Positions 1 through 9,333 of a DNA stretch of 64,000 nt are shown here, one piece after another; positions within the stretch are counted from its first letter, which is position 1; the number at the start of each line of letters is the position of its first letter. The notes beneath the pieces were generated by a model. That model made no database searches, was not told where the DNA came from, and saw only the letters and a list, made by a program, of their open reading frames with translations. Position numbers and translations under genes: made by a program. Origin of the DNA: Pelagimonas phthalicica (GTDB lineage Bacteria; Pseudomonadota; Alphaproteobacteria; Rhodobacterales; Rhodobacteraceae); the NCBI RefSeq assembly GCF_004364805.1, contig NZ_SOAP01000002.1:1364001-1428000 (forward strand), read 5' to 3'.

Positions 1-1884
1 TCGATGATTGTCGATCAGGGCTTTGAGACCATGGAGGGGGCTTCGGGTGATGATTGGATTGCGGTGGCGCAAAGCATGCGCGCCTATCTGCGCTTTTCAC
101 TGCTAGGCGGGGTGATCGCCCAACAGATCCGCAATCTGGGCTATAGCGCCAAGGCGCATTCGGTGATGGACGGCGATGTGTTGCAGCCGCCTTTGCTGTT
201 GCTGTCGGGTCTGGGTGAGGTCAGCCGGATTGGTGAGGTGATCCTGAACCCGCTGCTTGGGCCGCGGCTGAAATCCGGGGTGGTGACCACGGATATGCCG
301 CTGGCCCATGACAAGCCGATTGATTTTGGCCTGCAGAATTTCTGTGAAAACTGCAACAAATGCGCGCGCGAATGCCCCTCGGGGGCGATTACGGCCGGGC
401 CAAAGACCATGTTCAACGGCTATGAGATCTGGAAAAGCGACAGCCAGAAATGCACCACCTATCGCATCACCACCCAAGGCGGGGCGATGTGTGGGCGTTG
501 CATGAAGACCTGCCCGTGGAACCTGGAAGGGGTGTTTGCCGAAAAACCGTTTCGCTGGCTGGCCTCGAACTTTCCTGCTGCGGCTCCGGCCTTGGCCTAT
601 CTGGATGACGCGGTGGGCCATGGCGAGATCAACCCGGTCAAGAAATGGTGGTGGGATCTGGAGTTAAAGGAGGATGGCGGCTATCGCGCGCCGGCGGCTC
701 CGATCAATCACCGCGCCTTGCAAAAGGATCTGGACCTGAAGTTTGAGGATCAGACATTGGCGGTTTACCCCGCCGACCTTGCCCCTTGGCCCTATCCCTA
801 CCCGTTCCCGATGGATCGCGAGGCGGGGATCAAAGCCTACCAGGAGATGATCAGCGCAGCGGAATATCAGCAGCGGCTGGCGCGAGGCGACACCGAAGGG
901 CTCGCCCATGAGCGCCCGGATTTTGCCGATGCGCCGGTGATCATGGCGCGGCTCTCCAAGGTCGAAGCCATGGCGGGCAAAGTGACCAAGTATGAATTCC
1001 AGAGCTGGGATGGCAGCCCCCTGCCCGAGTGGAGCGCGGGCGCGCATTTGGATGTGGTCGTCGCCCCGGAATTCCTGCGGCAATATTCCATGTCGGGCAA
1101 TCCGGCGGATCGCGCGACCTATCAGATTGGCGTGTTGCGCGAAGATGACGGGCGTGGCGGGTCAAAGATGCTGCATAGGATCTTTGACGAGGGGCGGCGG
1201 GTGTTCATCTCAAAACCCATCAACCATTTTGAGCTGAGTGAGGATGCCAGCAAAAGCTTTTTGATGGGGGGCGGGATTGGCATCACGCCGATGATCGCCT
1301 TTGCCCATCGTTTGCACGCCTTGGGCAAGGCGTTTGAGCTGCATTATTCCGCACGCCGCGCGGATGAGGCTGGCTATGTGGCTGATTTGAAAGCGATGCC
1401 TTGGGCGGACAAGGTGCATCTGCACTTTTCCGATTTGGGGAGCCGGGCCGATCTGGATCAGATTCTGGGTGGGTATCAACCCGGTTGGCATGTGTATACC
1501 TGCGGGCCGGATCGCTACATGCAGGCGGTGATTGAGACCGCAACCGCACAAGGGTTTCCCGATGAGGCGCGGCATTTGGAGTATTTTTCGACCCCGGAAC
1601 AGCCTGAATATGAGAATTATGCCTTTACCGCTGTGCTGGCCCGGTCCGGGCAGGAAATCACGGTTCGGGCAAATGAAACACTGGCGGATGCGCTGATTGC
1701 GGCAGGGCATTCGGTGGATGTCAAATGTGCCGATGGGATATGTGGGGTGTGCAAATGTGGTGTCTTGGCGGGCGAGGTCGAGCATCGCGACTTTGTCCTG
1801 TCCAATGCCCAGCGCCGGGATCAGATCATCACCTGCCAATCCCGAGCGGCCAAACCGGATGGGAAGATCACCCTCGACCTGTGA
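1..1884 (+). CDS. Self-sufficient reductive dehalogenase-like protein (RdhA core fused to FMN reductase and 2Fe-2S ferredoxin), 5' truncated by window edge
   Basis: The frame is open to the left edge, so the true start lies outside; residues here count from the ATG at base 4. Residues 20-130 match the second half of the RdhA corrinoid fold (LLLLSGLGEVSR, TTDMPLAHDKPIDFG), followed by two 4Fe-4S sets: C114/C117/C120/C124 (CENCNKCARECP) and C150/C163/C166/C170 (CGRCMKTCPW). Residues about 315-530 form a phthalate-dioxygenase-reductase-type unit with RQYSMSG (flavin), GGGIGITPM (nucleotide) and YTCGPDRYM. Residues 540-626 are a plant-type 2Fe-2S domain (C575, C580, C583, C611). This order is that of the oxygen-tolerant catabolic reductive dehalogenases that take electrons directly from NAD(P)H (BhbA and RdhA-NP type). 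There is no Tat signal in view and no membrane anchor gene next to it, so a cytoplasmic catabolic role is inferred. It converges on the chemotaxis operon with an 8 bp gap. Substrate unknown; the catalytic Tyr region is mostly upstream of the window. Confidence 0.85.
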   Translation, partial: SMIVDQGFETMEGASGDDWIAVAQSMRAYLRFSLLGGVIAQQIRNLGYSAKAHSVMDGDVLQPPLLLLSGLGEVSRIGEVILNPLLGPRLKSGVVTTDMPLAHDKPIDFGLQNFCENCNKCARECPSGAITAGPKTMFNGYEIWKSDSQKCTTYRITTQGGAMCGRCMKTCPWNLEGVFAEKPFRWLASNFPAAAPALAYLDDAVGHGEINPVKKWWWDLELKEDGGYRAPAAPINHRALQKDLDLKFEDQTLAVYPADLAPWPYPYPFPMDREAGIKAYQEMISAAEYQQRLARGDTEGLAHERPDFADAPVIMARLSKVEAMAGKVTKYEFQSWDGSPLPEWSAGAHLDVVVAPEFLRQYSMSGNPADRATYQIGVLREDDGRGGSKMLHRIFDEGRRVFISKPINHFELSEDASKSFLMGGGIGITPMIAFAHRLHALGKAFELHYSARRADEAGYVADLKAMPWADKVHLHFSDLGSRADLDQILGGYQPGWHVYTCGPDRYMQAVIETATAQGFPDEARHLEYFSTPEQPEYENYAFTAVLARSGQEITVRANETLADALIAAGHSVDVKCADGICGVCKCGVLAGEVEHRDFVLSNAQRRDQIITCQSRAAKPDGKITLDL

Positions 1885-1892
1885 CCAAGGGC

Positions 1893-3497
1893 CTACATCC
1901 CATCCATAGAACGCATGCACCGATCCACCAAAGCACCGGGATCGAGAACCAGAATCGGGGCCGATTTGTTGCCGGACACCTCGTGATGCAGGCAGCCGAC
2001 CACATCATCCACGACGCGTTTGGACGTGCCTTGCCGATCCATCGGCTGAAGCTCGGCGATATTATCCTCGGTTGTCATGATGATTTCATCGACCGAGTCG
2101 ACCAAAATCCCGTATTTGGTGTCGTCGCAGTTAAAGATCAGGATCTTTTGGTTCAAAGTCTCTTCGGCTGGCATGCCGTATAACACGCGCGGATTCAGCA
2201 GCGTGATCAATTCGCGGCGCAGATTGATGATGCCCTCGACAAAATCCAGCTTATAAGGCGGATCAAGCAGCGTGTCCGGCTTGTTGATCACTTCGCTGAC
2301 GCAGGATGTTTCCAGGGCAAAAGGCTTGGCAATCGAAAAGCGGATATAGGTCCGGCGCGCGGCCCCTTTGGCTTGCTTTTCCTCTTGTTCTTCTTTGGGC
2401 CCGCCGGGGGGATAGATCTCTTGGCAGGCCTTTGCGGTGGCAACCAACAGCTCATCCGAACGCAGCCGATCCTGATCCAACATCATGACGATCTGACCAT
2501 CGCCGTTGACAAGGCAGCCACTGACGAAATCGCTGCGTGGCAGGGCCAGTTTGGCGAATGGCAGGATCTCATCCTCGTAATAGGACATGATATTGTCGAT
2601 CGAAAACACCATCAGGCCAATCGGCCCGTCCGCCGTTTCGATCACCAGCATCTTGCGTTCTTTGGGAACCGTCTGCCCCAGTCGATAGACGGCCCCATCC
2701 CCCATGAAGCCGCGAAAGTCGACGACGGGCAGGATGACACCGCGCAAATTCGTGGTGCCAATCACATTGCCATGGGCAAACAGCGATTGATCCACATCCG
2801 GCATCTCGCGGATCTCTTTGACATAGCGCAGATCCAGCGCACAGCAGGTGTGACCGGTCTGAAAAGAAATACAGTTGTAGCGCTTGCCGCGCGAGGCTTT
2901 GGCCTGGCTTTCGGTCGAAATGTTGTTGGTGCGCGGCACACGTTCCAAGCTGAGCAACTCGTAAGGGTCCAGCACCTGAACCAGACGGTCGCCATTGTCG
3001 AATTTCAGCACACCTTCGATGACAACATCCTTGATGCCGTCGCCTTTGGGCTGAAAATCCACACGTGCTGCATCATAGCCGCTAAGCACCTCGCCGGTTT
3101 TGTCAAACAGCAGCCCGATACACAGATCCCCGTGTTCGATGATGGCCACCTTGCGCGATTTGGTTCCTTCGAGCTCCGGGAATTCAAGCAGGCGGCGCAA
3201 ATCGATCACCGGAATAATCTTGCCCCGCAGGTTGAACAAACCCAGCATAAAGGCCGGGGAAAGCGGGACCGGTGAAATATCCATTGGCTCATTCACCACT
3301 TCCTGCACGGCGGAGACCGGAATGGCGAATTCGCTCTCATCAATGGTGAAAGATCCGTAGATTTCGGACTTGCCGGACTGTTTGGCCAAATTGGCTTTGG
3401 CGGTCTTGCCCGGCACCGGCGCGTCAGCCATCTGGTCGGACGGCATGTCGTTCTGCGGTTTTTCCTGCTTGGGCAGGTCATTTGAATCCAACATCAT
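1893..3497 (-). CDS. Chemotaxis coupling protein with three tandem CheW domains
   Basis: A 534-residue protein made of three CheW-like domains at about 45-185, 205-355 and 385-520. Each has the CheW core: IYGSFTIDESEFAIPVSAVQEV then GLFNLRGKIIPVIDLRRLL in the first, GTTNLRGVILPVVDFRGF in the second, and GIINLRRELITLLNPRVLYG in the third. CheW links receptors to the CheA kinase; ordinary CheW has one domain. The linker before domain 3 is charged (KEEQEEKQAKGAARR). The start chosen is the ATG at 3497, with GGGAG seven bases upstream; it overlaps the cheD stop as ATGA. Last gene of the mcp-cheR-cheD-cheW run. With no cheA in the window, this protein presumably couples the PAS receptor to a kinase encoded elsewhere, or acts as a scaffold. 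Confidence 0.88.
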   Translation of the reverse strand: MMLDSNDLPKQEKPQNDMPSDQMADAPVPGKTAKANLAKQSGKSEIYGSFTIDESEFAIPVSAVQEVVNEPMDISPVPLSPAFMLGLFNLRGKIIPVIDLRRLLEFPELEGTKSRKVAIIEHGDLCIGLLFDKTGEVLSGYDAARVDFQPKGDGIKDVVIEGVLKFDNGDRLVQVLDPYELLSLERVPRTNNISTESQAKASRGKRYNCISFQTGHTCCALDLRYVKEIREMPDVDQSLFAHGNVIGTTNLRGVILPVVDFRGFMGDGAVYRLGQTVPKERKMLVIETADGPIGLMVFSIDNIMSYYEDEILPFAKLALPRSDFVSGCLVNGDGQIVMMLDQDRLRSDELLVATAKACQEIYPPGGPKEEQEEKQAKGAARRTYIRFSIAKPFALETSCVSEVINKPDTLLDPPYKLDFVEGIINLRRELITLLNPRVLYGMPAEETLNQKILIFNCDDTKYGILVDSVDEIIMTTEDNIAELQPMDRQGTSKRVVDDVVGCLHHEVSGNKSAPILVLDPGALVDRCMRSMDGM

Positions 3498-3979
3498 GAG
3501 GTTACTCCCAATCGTGGAATGGCGGAAACGGTGAAATCGCCGCTGGTGCAATCGATGGTGACTTGCCGCCCCTGCATGCCGCCCACGTCTTCGAAAATGT
3601 TGCGCATCCCGGCCTCGCGCAGCGCCTTGTAGGCAAAGGTCGCATTGATGTTTCCGACCAGCCGTTTCGGGTCCGCATCCTTTGGCATGGTCATATTGGC
3701 CCCACCCACGACAATGGCCTGCATGCGGCGCATTTCCTTTTTGTCGAGATCCATCAGGTGTTTCAGCGAACGGATCGCCTGATCCACATGACGCCCGCCA
3801 ATCTCGCCATCATCCTTGCCGGAATTGGACAAGAGGCAATGCGCCAGACCAAACACCCCTTTTTCAGGGTTCAAGATGCCAAGCCCGATGCAAGACCCGA
3901 GAATGGCGTTCAAGGATTGCCCCGGCTTGCCGATCTTGACCTGCCCGATTTGGACATGGATTTTCTCAACATCACTCAT
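3494..3979 (-). CDS. cheD: Chemotaxis protein CheD (receptor glutamine deamidase)
   Basis: A 161-residue CheD. The family deamidates glutamines in receptor methylation helices and in some species interacts with CheC. The catalytic Cys lies in LGSCIGLGILNP and the His in GLAHCLLSNSG, both in the expected order; the region VVGGANMTMP and INATFAYKALREAG is typical of the family. The start is the ATG at 3979 (MSDVEKIHVQIGQVKIG), which overlaps the last codons of cheR by 8 bp, indicating translational coupling; an in-frame extension to 4036 has no family similarity. It sits between cheR and the triple-CheW gene, so receptor modification and coupling are encoded together. Confidence 0.9.
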   Translation of the reverse strand: MSDVEKIHVQIGQVKIGKPGQSLNAILGSCIGLGILNPEKGVFGLAHCLLSNSGKDDGEIGGRHVDQAIRSLKHLMDLDKKEMRRMQAIVVGGANMTMPKDADPKRLVGNINATFAYKALREAGMRNIFEDVGGMQGRQVTIDCTSGDFTVSAIPRLGVTS

Positions 3980-4823
3980 CAGCGGGCCGCCCAGTGCCGA
4001 GGACCGGCCGATAGATAATCGGGAGAACCTGTTCAAACCCGGTGTCTAGATTGGTCAGCGTTTCGCTTTCGCCAATATACAAGATCCCTTCGGGGCGGAT
4101 CTGGTCCCGCACATGGTTCAGGATGGTTTCCTGATCCTCTTTGGTAAAATAAATCAAGACGTTACGCAAAAAGACAACATCAAAACTGCTGGTGCTTTTC
4201 AGCCGCTCCAACAGGTTGTGCAGTTTGAATTTCAAACGTTTCTTGATCGCGGGATCGGCCTGGAACCCATCCGTGTCATTGCCGATCATATGTGTTTTGA
4301 ACAGGTCAGGCTTGGCCTTTTGAAACCGCGCGATAGCGCGACCTTTGTAAAGCCCGGTTTCGGCAATGTCCAAAACCCGCGAGGACACGTCGGTACCCAG
4401 AACCGAATATTCGAACCCCTGGTGTTTCTGACGCAGATCTTCGAGCAGGACCCCGATTGTATGCGCCTCTTCTCCGGTGGAGGCCGCCGCCGACCAGATT
4501 TTGAGCGGGCGGGCGTGGCGGGCTTTCAGGAATTTCGGCACCACCTCGTTTTCGAAATGCTCCCACACGCGCGGGGTTCGGTAAAAATAGGTTTCGTTGG
4601 TCGTGACCCGGTTGGTCAGTTCCTGCATTTCGCCCGGGTTATTGACCAGGCCAGAAATGTAGGAACTGAAATTTGGGGCATCAACCTCTCTCAGCCGGCG
4701 GCGCAGCCGGCTGAGGAGCATGGATTTGCGGTTTTCGCCAATCGTAATACCGGTATTTTTGTGAACAATCGCCCGCAGTTTGGCGAATTCGCTGTCACTC
4801 ATTTCAATGTCGGAATCCAACAT
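3972..4823 (-). CDS. cheR: Chemotaxis receptor methyltransferase CheR
   Basis: A 283-residue SAM-dependent methyltransferase that methylates receptor glutamates. It has the N-terminal helical CheR domain (about 8-65; FAKLRAIVHKNTGITI, RRRLREVDAPNFSSY), the segment NETYFYRTPRVWEHFE, the SAM motif SAAASTGEEAHTIGVLLE, the GTDVSSRVLDIAETGLY acidic loop and the DVVFLRNVLIYFTKEDQ motif. In the SAM motif the usual Cys (SAACSTGEE) is Ala. Start at 4823 has a GAGAGAGGG purine run upstream; an internal ATG at 4802 is a possible alternative. It lies 22 bp after the receptor gene, so the pair is probably co-transcribed. Confidence 0.92.
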   Translation of the reverse strand: MLDSDIEMSDSEFAKLRAIVHKNTGITIGENRKSMLLSRLRRRLREVDAPNFSSYISGLVNNPGEMQELTNRVTTNETYFYRTPRVWEHFENEVVPKFLKARHARPLKIWSAAASTGEEAHTIGVLLEDLRQKHQGFEYSVLGTDVSSRVLDIAETGLYKGRAIARFQKAKPDLFKTHMIGNDTDGFQADPAIKKRLKFKLHNLLERLKSTSSFDVVFLRNVLIYFTKEDQETILNHVRDQIRPEGILYIGESETLTNLDTGFEQVLPIIYRPVLGTGRPADE

Positions 4824-4845
4824 GGCAAAACCCTCTCTCTATATC

Positions 4846-7113
4846 TTAGTCAGCAGCCAGCTTGGCGACTTCGGATTTGAGGCTATGCGCCCCAGCATTG
4901 AGTTCCTCAGTCGCAGCTGCAATGGCATCCGCTGAAATCACCGACTGCTCTGACGCATCCACGATGGTCTGAATGGCCTCGGACACATCGCGCGCCGCGG
5001 TTTGCTGTTCATTGGCCGCCACAGAGATTTGCGAGATCGAGTCGGTGGTGTCAGAAATCCCGGTCAGGATCTTCTCAAAGGCCGCCCCCGCTTCGCGAGA
5101 CACATCGCTGCCCATTGCAACCCGCTTGACCGTTTCATTGATCAGCTTGCTGATTTCCTTGGTCGATTGCGACGAACGTTCGGCCAGTTTGCGCACCTCA
5201 TCAGCCACAACCGAGAAGCCCAGGCCATGTTCCCCGGCGCGGGCCGCTTCGATAGCGGCGTTAAAGGCCAAGAGATTGGTTTGGCTGGCGATTTCGCTGA
5301 TCGTCTTGACGATTTCGCTGATTTCCTCAGAGGAGGCATTGATCAGATCCATCGCCTCGATGGAGCGCTCAATGGCCTTGGCCCCTTGATCCGCTTCGGA
5401 TTTGGTTTTCTGGGCGATTTCGTCAGAATGGTTGCTGTTCTGGGCAATCGCGTCAATCGAGGCGCTCAGCTCTTCGACAGAGGCGCTGATTTCCTCGGTG
5501 GTGCAGCCCAGGCTTTGCGCCCCAGCGGCCACGGATTGCGCCTGATCCGACAAATCGGTGGACATGCCCGCAAATTCATTTGCGATGCGCGTCACCTCTT
5601 TTTCGACATCTTTGGCGGCGGTGATGTCCGTGGCGAATTTCACAACCTTGTAAGGATTGCCATCCGCGTCAAAGATCGGGTTATACGAGGCGTTAATCCA
5701 GACCTCTTTGCCCCCTTTGCCAAAACGCTTGTACTCCCCGGCGGAGAATTCACCCGATGCCAAATCGGCCCAGAATTTCCGGTAATCCGGCGACGCGGTA
5801 TATTCCGGATCGCAGAACATGCGGTGATGCTGGCCTTTGATCTCATCCAGGGAATAGCCCACGGTCGCCGTAAAGTTTTCATTGGCGGTGATGATGGTGC
5901 CATCCAATTCGAATTCGATCATAGCTTGCGCCCGGCTGATCGCAGCCATTTTGCCGTCCTGTTCGGCTGAGCGCATCTTTTCTTCGGTGATATTGGTGGC
6001 AAATTTCACAACCTTATAGGGGTTGCCATCCGCATCGAAGATCGGGTTGTAAGAGGCGTTGATCCAAATCTCATCGCCGCTTTTGCCAAAGCGTTTAAAT
6101 TCACCTGCAGAGAATTGCCCTGACGCCAAATCTGCCCAGAACTGGCGGTATTCGGGCGAGTTGGCGTAGGTCGGATCGCAGAAGATGCGGTGATGTTTGC
6201 CTTGGATTTCCTCAAGGGAATAGCCAACTGTCGCAGTAAAGTTCTCATTGGCGGTGATGATCGTGCCATCCAACTCGAATTCGATCACTGCCTGAGCGCG
6301 GTCAATCGCGGCCATCTTGCCCGCCTGTTCGGCGGCCTGTTGCTTAGCCTCGGTGATATTCGTGGCGTATTTGATCACTTTGACCGGGTTGCCCGCGGCG
6401 TCGAAAATCGGGTTATACGACGCGTTGATCCACACCTCGTTCCCGGATTTATCAAAGCGCTTGAATTCGCCGGACTTGAGCTCTCCCTTGGCCAGGTCGG
6501 CCCAGAACTGTTTGTACTCGCTCGACTTTGCATAGTCGGGATCACAGAAGATCCGGTGATGCTGGCCCTGAATTTCGTCCAGCCCATAGCCCACTGTCGC
6601 GGTGAAGTTTTCATTCGCGGTGAGGATCGTGCCATCCAGTTCGAATTCGATCACCGCCTGAGCGCGATCAATCGCGGCCAGCTTGCCTGCATTATCGGCG
6701 GCGCGGTTTTTTTCTTCGGTGATATTGGTGGCAAATTTCACAACCTTGTATGGCTTGCCATCGGCACCAAGGATCGGGTTGTACGAGGCGTTGATCCACA
6801 CCTCTTCCCCGCCTTTGCCAAAGCGTTGGAATTCGCCCGTGGAAAACTCGCCCATGGCGAGCTTCATCCAGAAATCATGATAATCATCCGATTTGGCATA
6901 GGCCGGATCGCAGAACATCCGGTGATGTTTGCCTGCGATCTCGTCCAAAGAATAGCCGACGGTCGCCAAAAAATTTTCATTGGCGGTGATGATCGTGCCA
7001 TCGACTTCGAACTCGATGACGGCCTGCACTCGATTAATTGCGTCAACAACGCCCTGCAGATCGGCGTTGTCCTGTACGTCCTGAGACGCAGCTGCTGTTT
7101 CTTTCGCACCCAT
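4846..7113 (-). CDS. Soluble methyl-accepting chemotaxis protein with four tandem PAS domains
   Basis: A 755-residue receptor with no signal peptide and no membrane segment, hence cytoplasmic. Residues about 20-508 are four PAS units of 122 residues each (period 366 bp in the DNA), each carrying [13 protein letters not shown], a TANENF turn, HHRxFCDP, and [13 protein letters not shown] followed by [10 protein letters not shown]. Residues about 510-755 are the methyl-accepting signalling helices with the hairpin tip ([35 protein letters not shown]). Start at the ATG 7113 with GAGG six bases upstream. It heads the mcp-cheR-cheD-triple-CheW operon. The repeated HH-x-x-F-C-D motif is common in PAS domains of such receptors; whether they bind haem, FAD or nothing cannot be told. 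Redox or oxygen sensing is a reasonable guess only. Confidence 0.93.
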   Translation of the reverse strand: MGAKETAAASQDVQDNADLQGVVDAINRVQAVIEFEVDGTIITANENFLATVGYSLDEIAGKHHRMFCDPAYAKSDDYHDFWMKLAMGEFSTGEFQRFGKGGEEVWINASYNPILGADGKPYKVVKFATNITEEKNRAADNAGKLAAIDRAQAVIEFELDGTILTANENFTATVGYGLDEIQGQHHRIFCDPDYAKSSEYKQFWADLAKGELKSGEFKRFDKSGNEVWINASYNPIFDAAGNPVKVIKYATNITEAKQQAAEQAGKMAAIDRAQAVIEFELDGTIITANENFTATVGYSLEEIQGKHHRIFCDPTYANSPEYRQFWADLASGQFSAGEFKRFGKSGDEIWINASYNPIFDADGNPYKVVKFATNITEEKMRSAEQDGKMAAISRAQAMIEFELDGTIITANENFTATVGYSLDEIKGQHHRMFCDPEYTASPDYRKFWADLASGEFSAGEYKRFGKGGKEVWINASYNPIFDADGNPYKVVKFATDITAAKDVEKEVTRIANEFAGMSTDLSDQAQSVAAGAQSLGCTTEEISASVEELSASIDAIAQNSNHSDEIAQKTKSEADQGAKAIERSIEAMDLINASSEEISEIVKTISEIASQTNLLAFNAAIEAARAGEHGLGFSVVADEVRKLAERSSQSTKEISKLINETVKRVAMGSDVSREAGAAFEKILTGISDTTDSISQISVAANEQQTAARDVSEAIQTIVDASEQSVISADAIAAATEELNAGAHSLKSEVAKLAAD

Positions 7114-7367
7114 GGTTTGCCTCACATTGATAAAACCCCGCCGACACTGTGAGACTTGCGGATTAACAGGGGGTTTTCAGAAACGGGGGCAGGTTTGGCA
7201 AATTGTGTGCAATTGACTGAGGTGGTTTAGAAATGGCGCAGAATCCAACATAAACATCTGTAAATAAATATATTTTCCCCGATTGAGCGCGTTAATACCG
7301 GTTTAACCAACCCCTTCGATTTTCTTAGGATCACTGGCCTCAGCCCAGAAAACCGATAAATCAGATG

Positions 7368-8081
7368 TCACTTTTCACCCGTCACCACCCCAAGCCGCCG
7401 CGTCGCGCCGTCAATATGCAGCGCCATGGCCTGGCGCGCGGCCTTCTGATCCTGGGTCGCAACGGCCTCAAGCACACGTTCGTGCTCTGTGATGGTGACG
7501 TCCAGCAGGTCACCTTGGCCATAGACGTCGCGCGTGGCGCGGGTGGTTTCCTTTAGCCGGGATGAGAGGTAATCAACGATGGTTGCCAGATAGGAATTGC
7601 CCGTCGCCGTAGCCAAGCAGCGGTGAAATTCGGCATCCGCCTCAATAAGTTGCTCGTCAAAGCTCGGACGGGCGCGCATGTGATCCAGCGCTGTTGTCAG
7701 CGCCTCAAGATCCGATGGGCTGCGCCGTTGGGCGGCGATCCCCGCCGCGTCAATCTCTAACAATCCGCGCAATTCGAACAGATCGGCCAGGTTATCCTTG
7801 CTGGTCAAGGCGGCCATATCCACCCGGAAGGTCGCCCGCGCCGACGGGGGGTTAACGACCGCGCCGCGCCCTTGCTTGGTATTGATCACCCCATCCGAGC
7901 GCAGCCGCGCAATCGCCTCGCGCACCACATTGCGGCTGACGCCAAAGAGGTCGGCCAGCGCGGTTTCCGTGGGCAAAAGATCACCGGGCTGCAGTTCACC
8001 CGCAGAAATCTGATCCATCACCTGCCGGGCAATCAGATCCGGTAAATAGCCGCCGCGCCGAATTTCCTTGAACTGAGCCAC
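7368..8081 (-). CDS. FadR-subfamily GntR transcriptional regulator
   Basis: A 237-residue regulator. Residues 8-75 form the GntR winged helix (ISAGELQPGDLLPTETALADLFGVSRNVVREAIARLRSDGVI) and residues about 95-225 the FCD ligand-binding domain, with the ligand/metal residues in the pattern D-x-x-F-H-R-x-L (DAEFHRCLATATGN). It is 27 bp downstream of the zinc dehydrogenase stop and in the same direction, so it is likely the second gene of that transcript. The perfect palindrome at 9219-9235 in front of the dehydrogenase has the ATTGT-N3-ACAAT form recognised by FadR-type proteins and is the probable operator, giving autoregulation and control of the divergent hydrolase gene. Ligand probably a sugar acid or related carboxylate (inference). 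Confidence 0.88.
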   Translation of the reverse strand: MAQFKEIRRGGYLPDLIARQVMDQISAGELQPGDLLPTETALADLFGVSRNVVREAIARLRSDGVINTKQGRGAVVNPPSARATFRVDMAALTSKDNLADLFELRGLLEIDAAGIAAQRRSPSDLEALTTALDHMRARPSFDEQLIEADAEFHRCLATATGNSYLATIVDYLSSRLKETTRATRDVYGQGDLLDVTITEHERVLEAVATQDQKAARQAMALHIDGATRRLGVVTGEK

Positions 8082-8108
8082 GTATCAGCCCCTTTGTGTC
8101 TGCGCCCG

Positions 8109-9152
8109 CTAGGGGTTTGCCGTTTCTTGCACCGCAATCACCTTGATCCCCTTGCGTGAGGTTACAAGGTCAATCCCGGTTGCAAAGTCCTGCAGCGCGA
8201 TGGAGTGGGTCGCAATTGGCAGTGGATCGATGCGGCCCTGTTCAATCAGAGAGATCACATCCGGCCAGATGCCTGGACTGCCCAGCGCGCCTTTGACAGA
8301 CAGATCATTGATAACAATCTGATCCAGATCGAAATCATTTAGCTTGCGCCCGCCAAACAACCCCTGCAAGACCACGCGACCGCCGGGCACCGTATTGACG
8401 ATGGCGGTGCTGGCGGCATCCGGGACACCGGTCGTTTCGATAGAGACATCCGGTTGGCCAAAATGCTGCGACAGCTCTGCCGCCACATCCTGATTGAACG
8501 CATCAATCACCAGATCCGCGCCCAGTTTCGCCGCAAGCGCCAGCCGGTCTGGCGTGGCCCCGATCACCGCGATCCGCTTGGCCCCGAACTCTTTGGCGAC
8601 CAGCAGCAAAAGCAAGCCAATCGGCCCGTCACCGTAAATCGCCAGCTTGTCCCGCGGCGTGACCTGCCCCGCTTTGACACCGTTAAAGGCAATGGCGGTG
8701 GGTTCGACCATGGCGGCTGCCCTGAGGTCCACCTGTTTGGAGATTTTGTGCAGAAACGCAGCCGGAAACAGCATGTATTCCGCAAAAGCCCCGTCCCGGT
8801 TCAGAATGCCGGTTTCGGTGCGGGACAGGCAGCGATGGTAATTGCCGGATTTGCACAGATCGCAGGTGCCGCAGGACACACAGCATTCGCCAACCACATG
8901 GTCGCCAACCTCGAAGCCGGAAACGGCGGCTCCGAGGCTGGCAACTTCCCCCACCCATTCGTGACCGGGCACAACCGGGTATTGCGCCATGCCACGGGTG
9001 AAGTAAGCCATTGTTCCGTCTAATATTTCCACATCCGTTCCGCAGATACCCGTGGCCCGAACCCGGATGAGGACTTCGCCGGGTTCGGGATCGGCCAGCT
9101 CGATTTCCTCGAGCCGAACATCCCCTGCGCCATGGATGCGGATGGCTTTCAA
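8109..9152 (-). CDS. Zinc-dependent alcohol/polyol dehydrogenase (MDR family)
   Basis: A 347-residue medium-chain dehydrogenase. Catalytic zinc ligands are seen in GICGTD (Cys) and GHEWVGE (His, Glu); the structural zinc lobe is intact (CVSCGTCDLCKSGNYHRC); the Rossmann segment is YGDGPIGLLLLLVAKEFGAKR. Best read as a sorbitol/threonine-dehydrogenase-like oxidase of a polyol or sugar derivative; substrate not assignable. The start is a TTG at 9152: it begins the conserved KAIRIHG strand and has GGGAG six bases upstream; the in-frame ATG at 9212 would add a tail unlike the family. It is followed by its likely regulator and faces the fumarylacetoacetate-hydrolase-family gene, so the three probably form one catabolic unit. 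Confidence 0.85.
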   Translation of the reverse strand: MKAIRIHGAGDVRLEEIELADPEPGEVLIRVRATGICGTDVEILDGTMAYFTRGMAQYPVVPGHEWVGEVASLGAAVSGFEVGDHVVGECCVSCGTCDLCKSGNYHRCLSRTETGILNRDGAFAEYMLFPAAFLHKISKQVDLRAAAMVEPTAIAFNGVKAGQVTPRDKLAIYGDGPIGLLLLLVAKEFGAKRIAVIGATPDRLALAAKLGADLVIDAFNQDVAAELSQHFGQPDVSIETTGVPDAASTAIVNTVPGGRVVLQGLFGGRKLNDFDLDQIVINDLSVKGALGSPGIWPDVISLIEQGRIDPLPIATHSIALQDFATGIDLVTSRKGIKVIAVQETANP

Positions 9153-9218
9153 ATGGATCTCCCTTTTGGGGCACGCGTTGCGCGAATCCCGCCTTGGGCC
9201 AAATACTAGCATATTGCC

Positions 9219-9235
9219 CGATTGTTGGACAATCG
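9219..9235. promoter_or_regulatory. Palindromic operator for the FadR-type regulator
   Basis: CGATTGTTGGACAATCG is a perfect palindrome with 7 bp arms and a 3 bp spacer, located between the divergent dehydrogenase and hydrolase genes (67 bp before the TTG at 9152, 98 bp before 9334). The core TTGT-N3-ACAA is the form typical for FadR-subfamily operators. The regulator at 7368-8081 is the obvious candidate; binding is inference. Confidence 0.7.
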
Positions 9236-9333
9236 AGTTTTAAGCGTTATTGTTCGGAGACGGGCGCAGGAGCAGGGCCGCAAATTCGCCACCCTGAACC
9301 CGGCGCAATCCAGACCACGGCAAGGGTGAGATC

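Noticed and set aside
1210-1920. Open frame of 236 codons antisense to the dehalogenase fusion gene
   Set aside because: Shadow of the high-GC coding strand without domain features.
5640-7000. Regular direct repeats that might suggest a repeat array
   Set aside because: The period is explained by four coding PAS domains; there are no short repeats with unique spacers, so it is not CRISPR.
5002-7152. Long plus-strand frames across the PAS receptor gene
   Set aside because: They repeat with the same 366 bp period as the PAS units on the other strand and are composition shadows.
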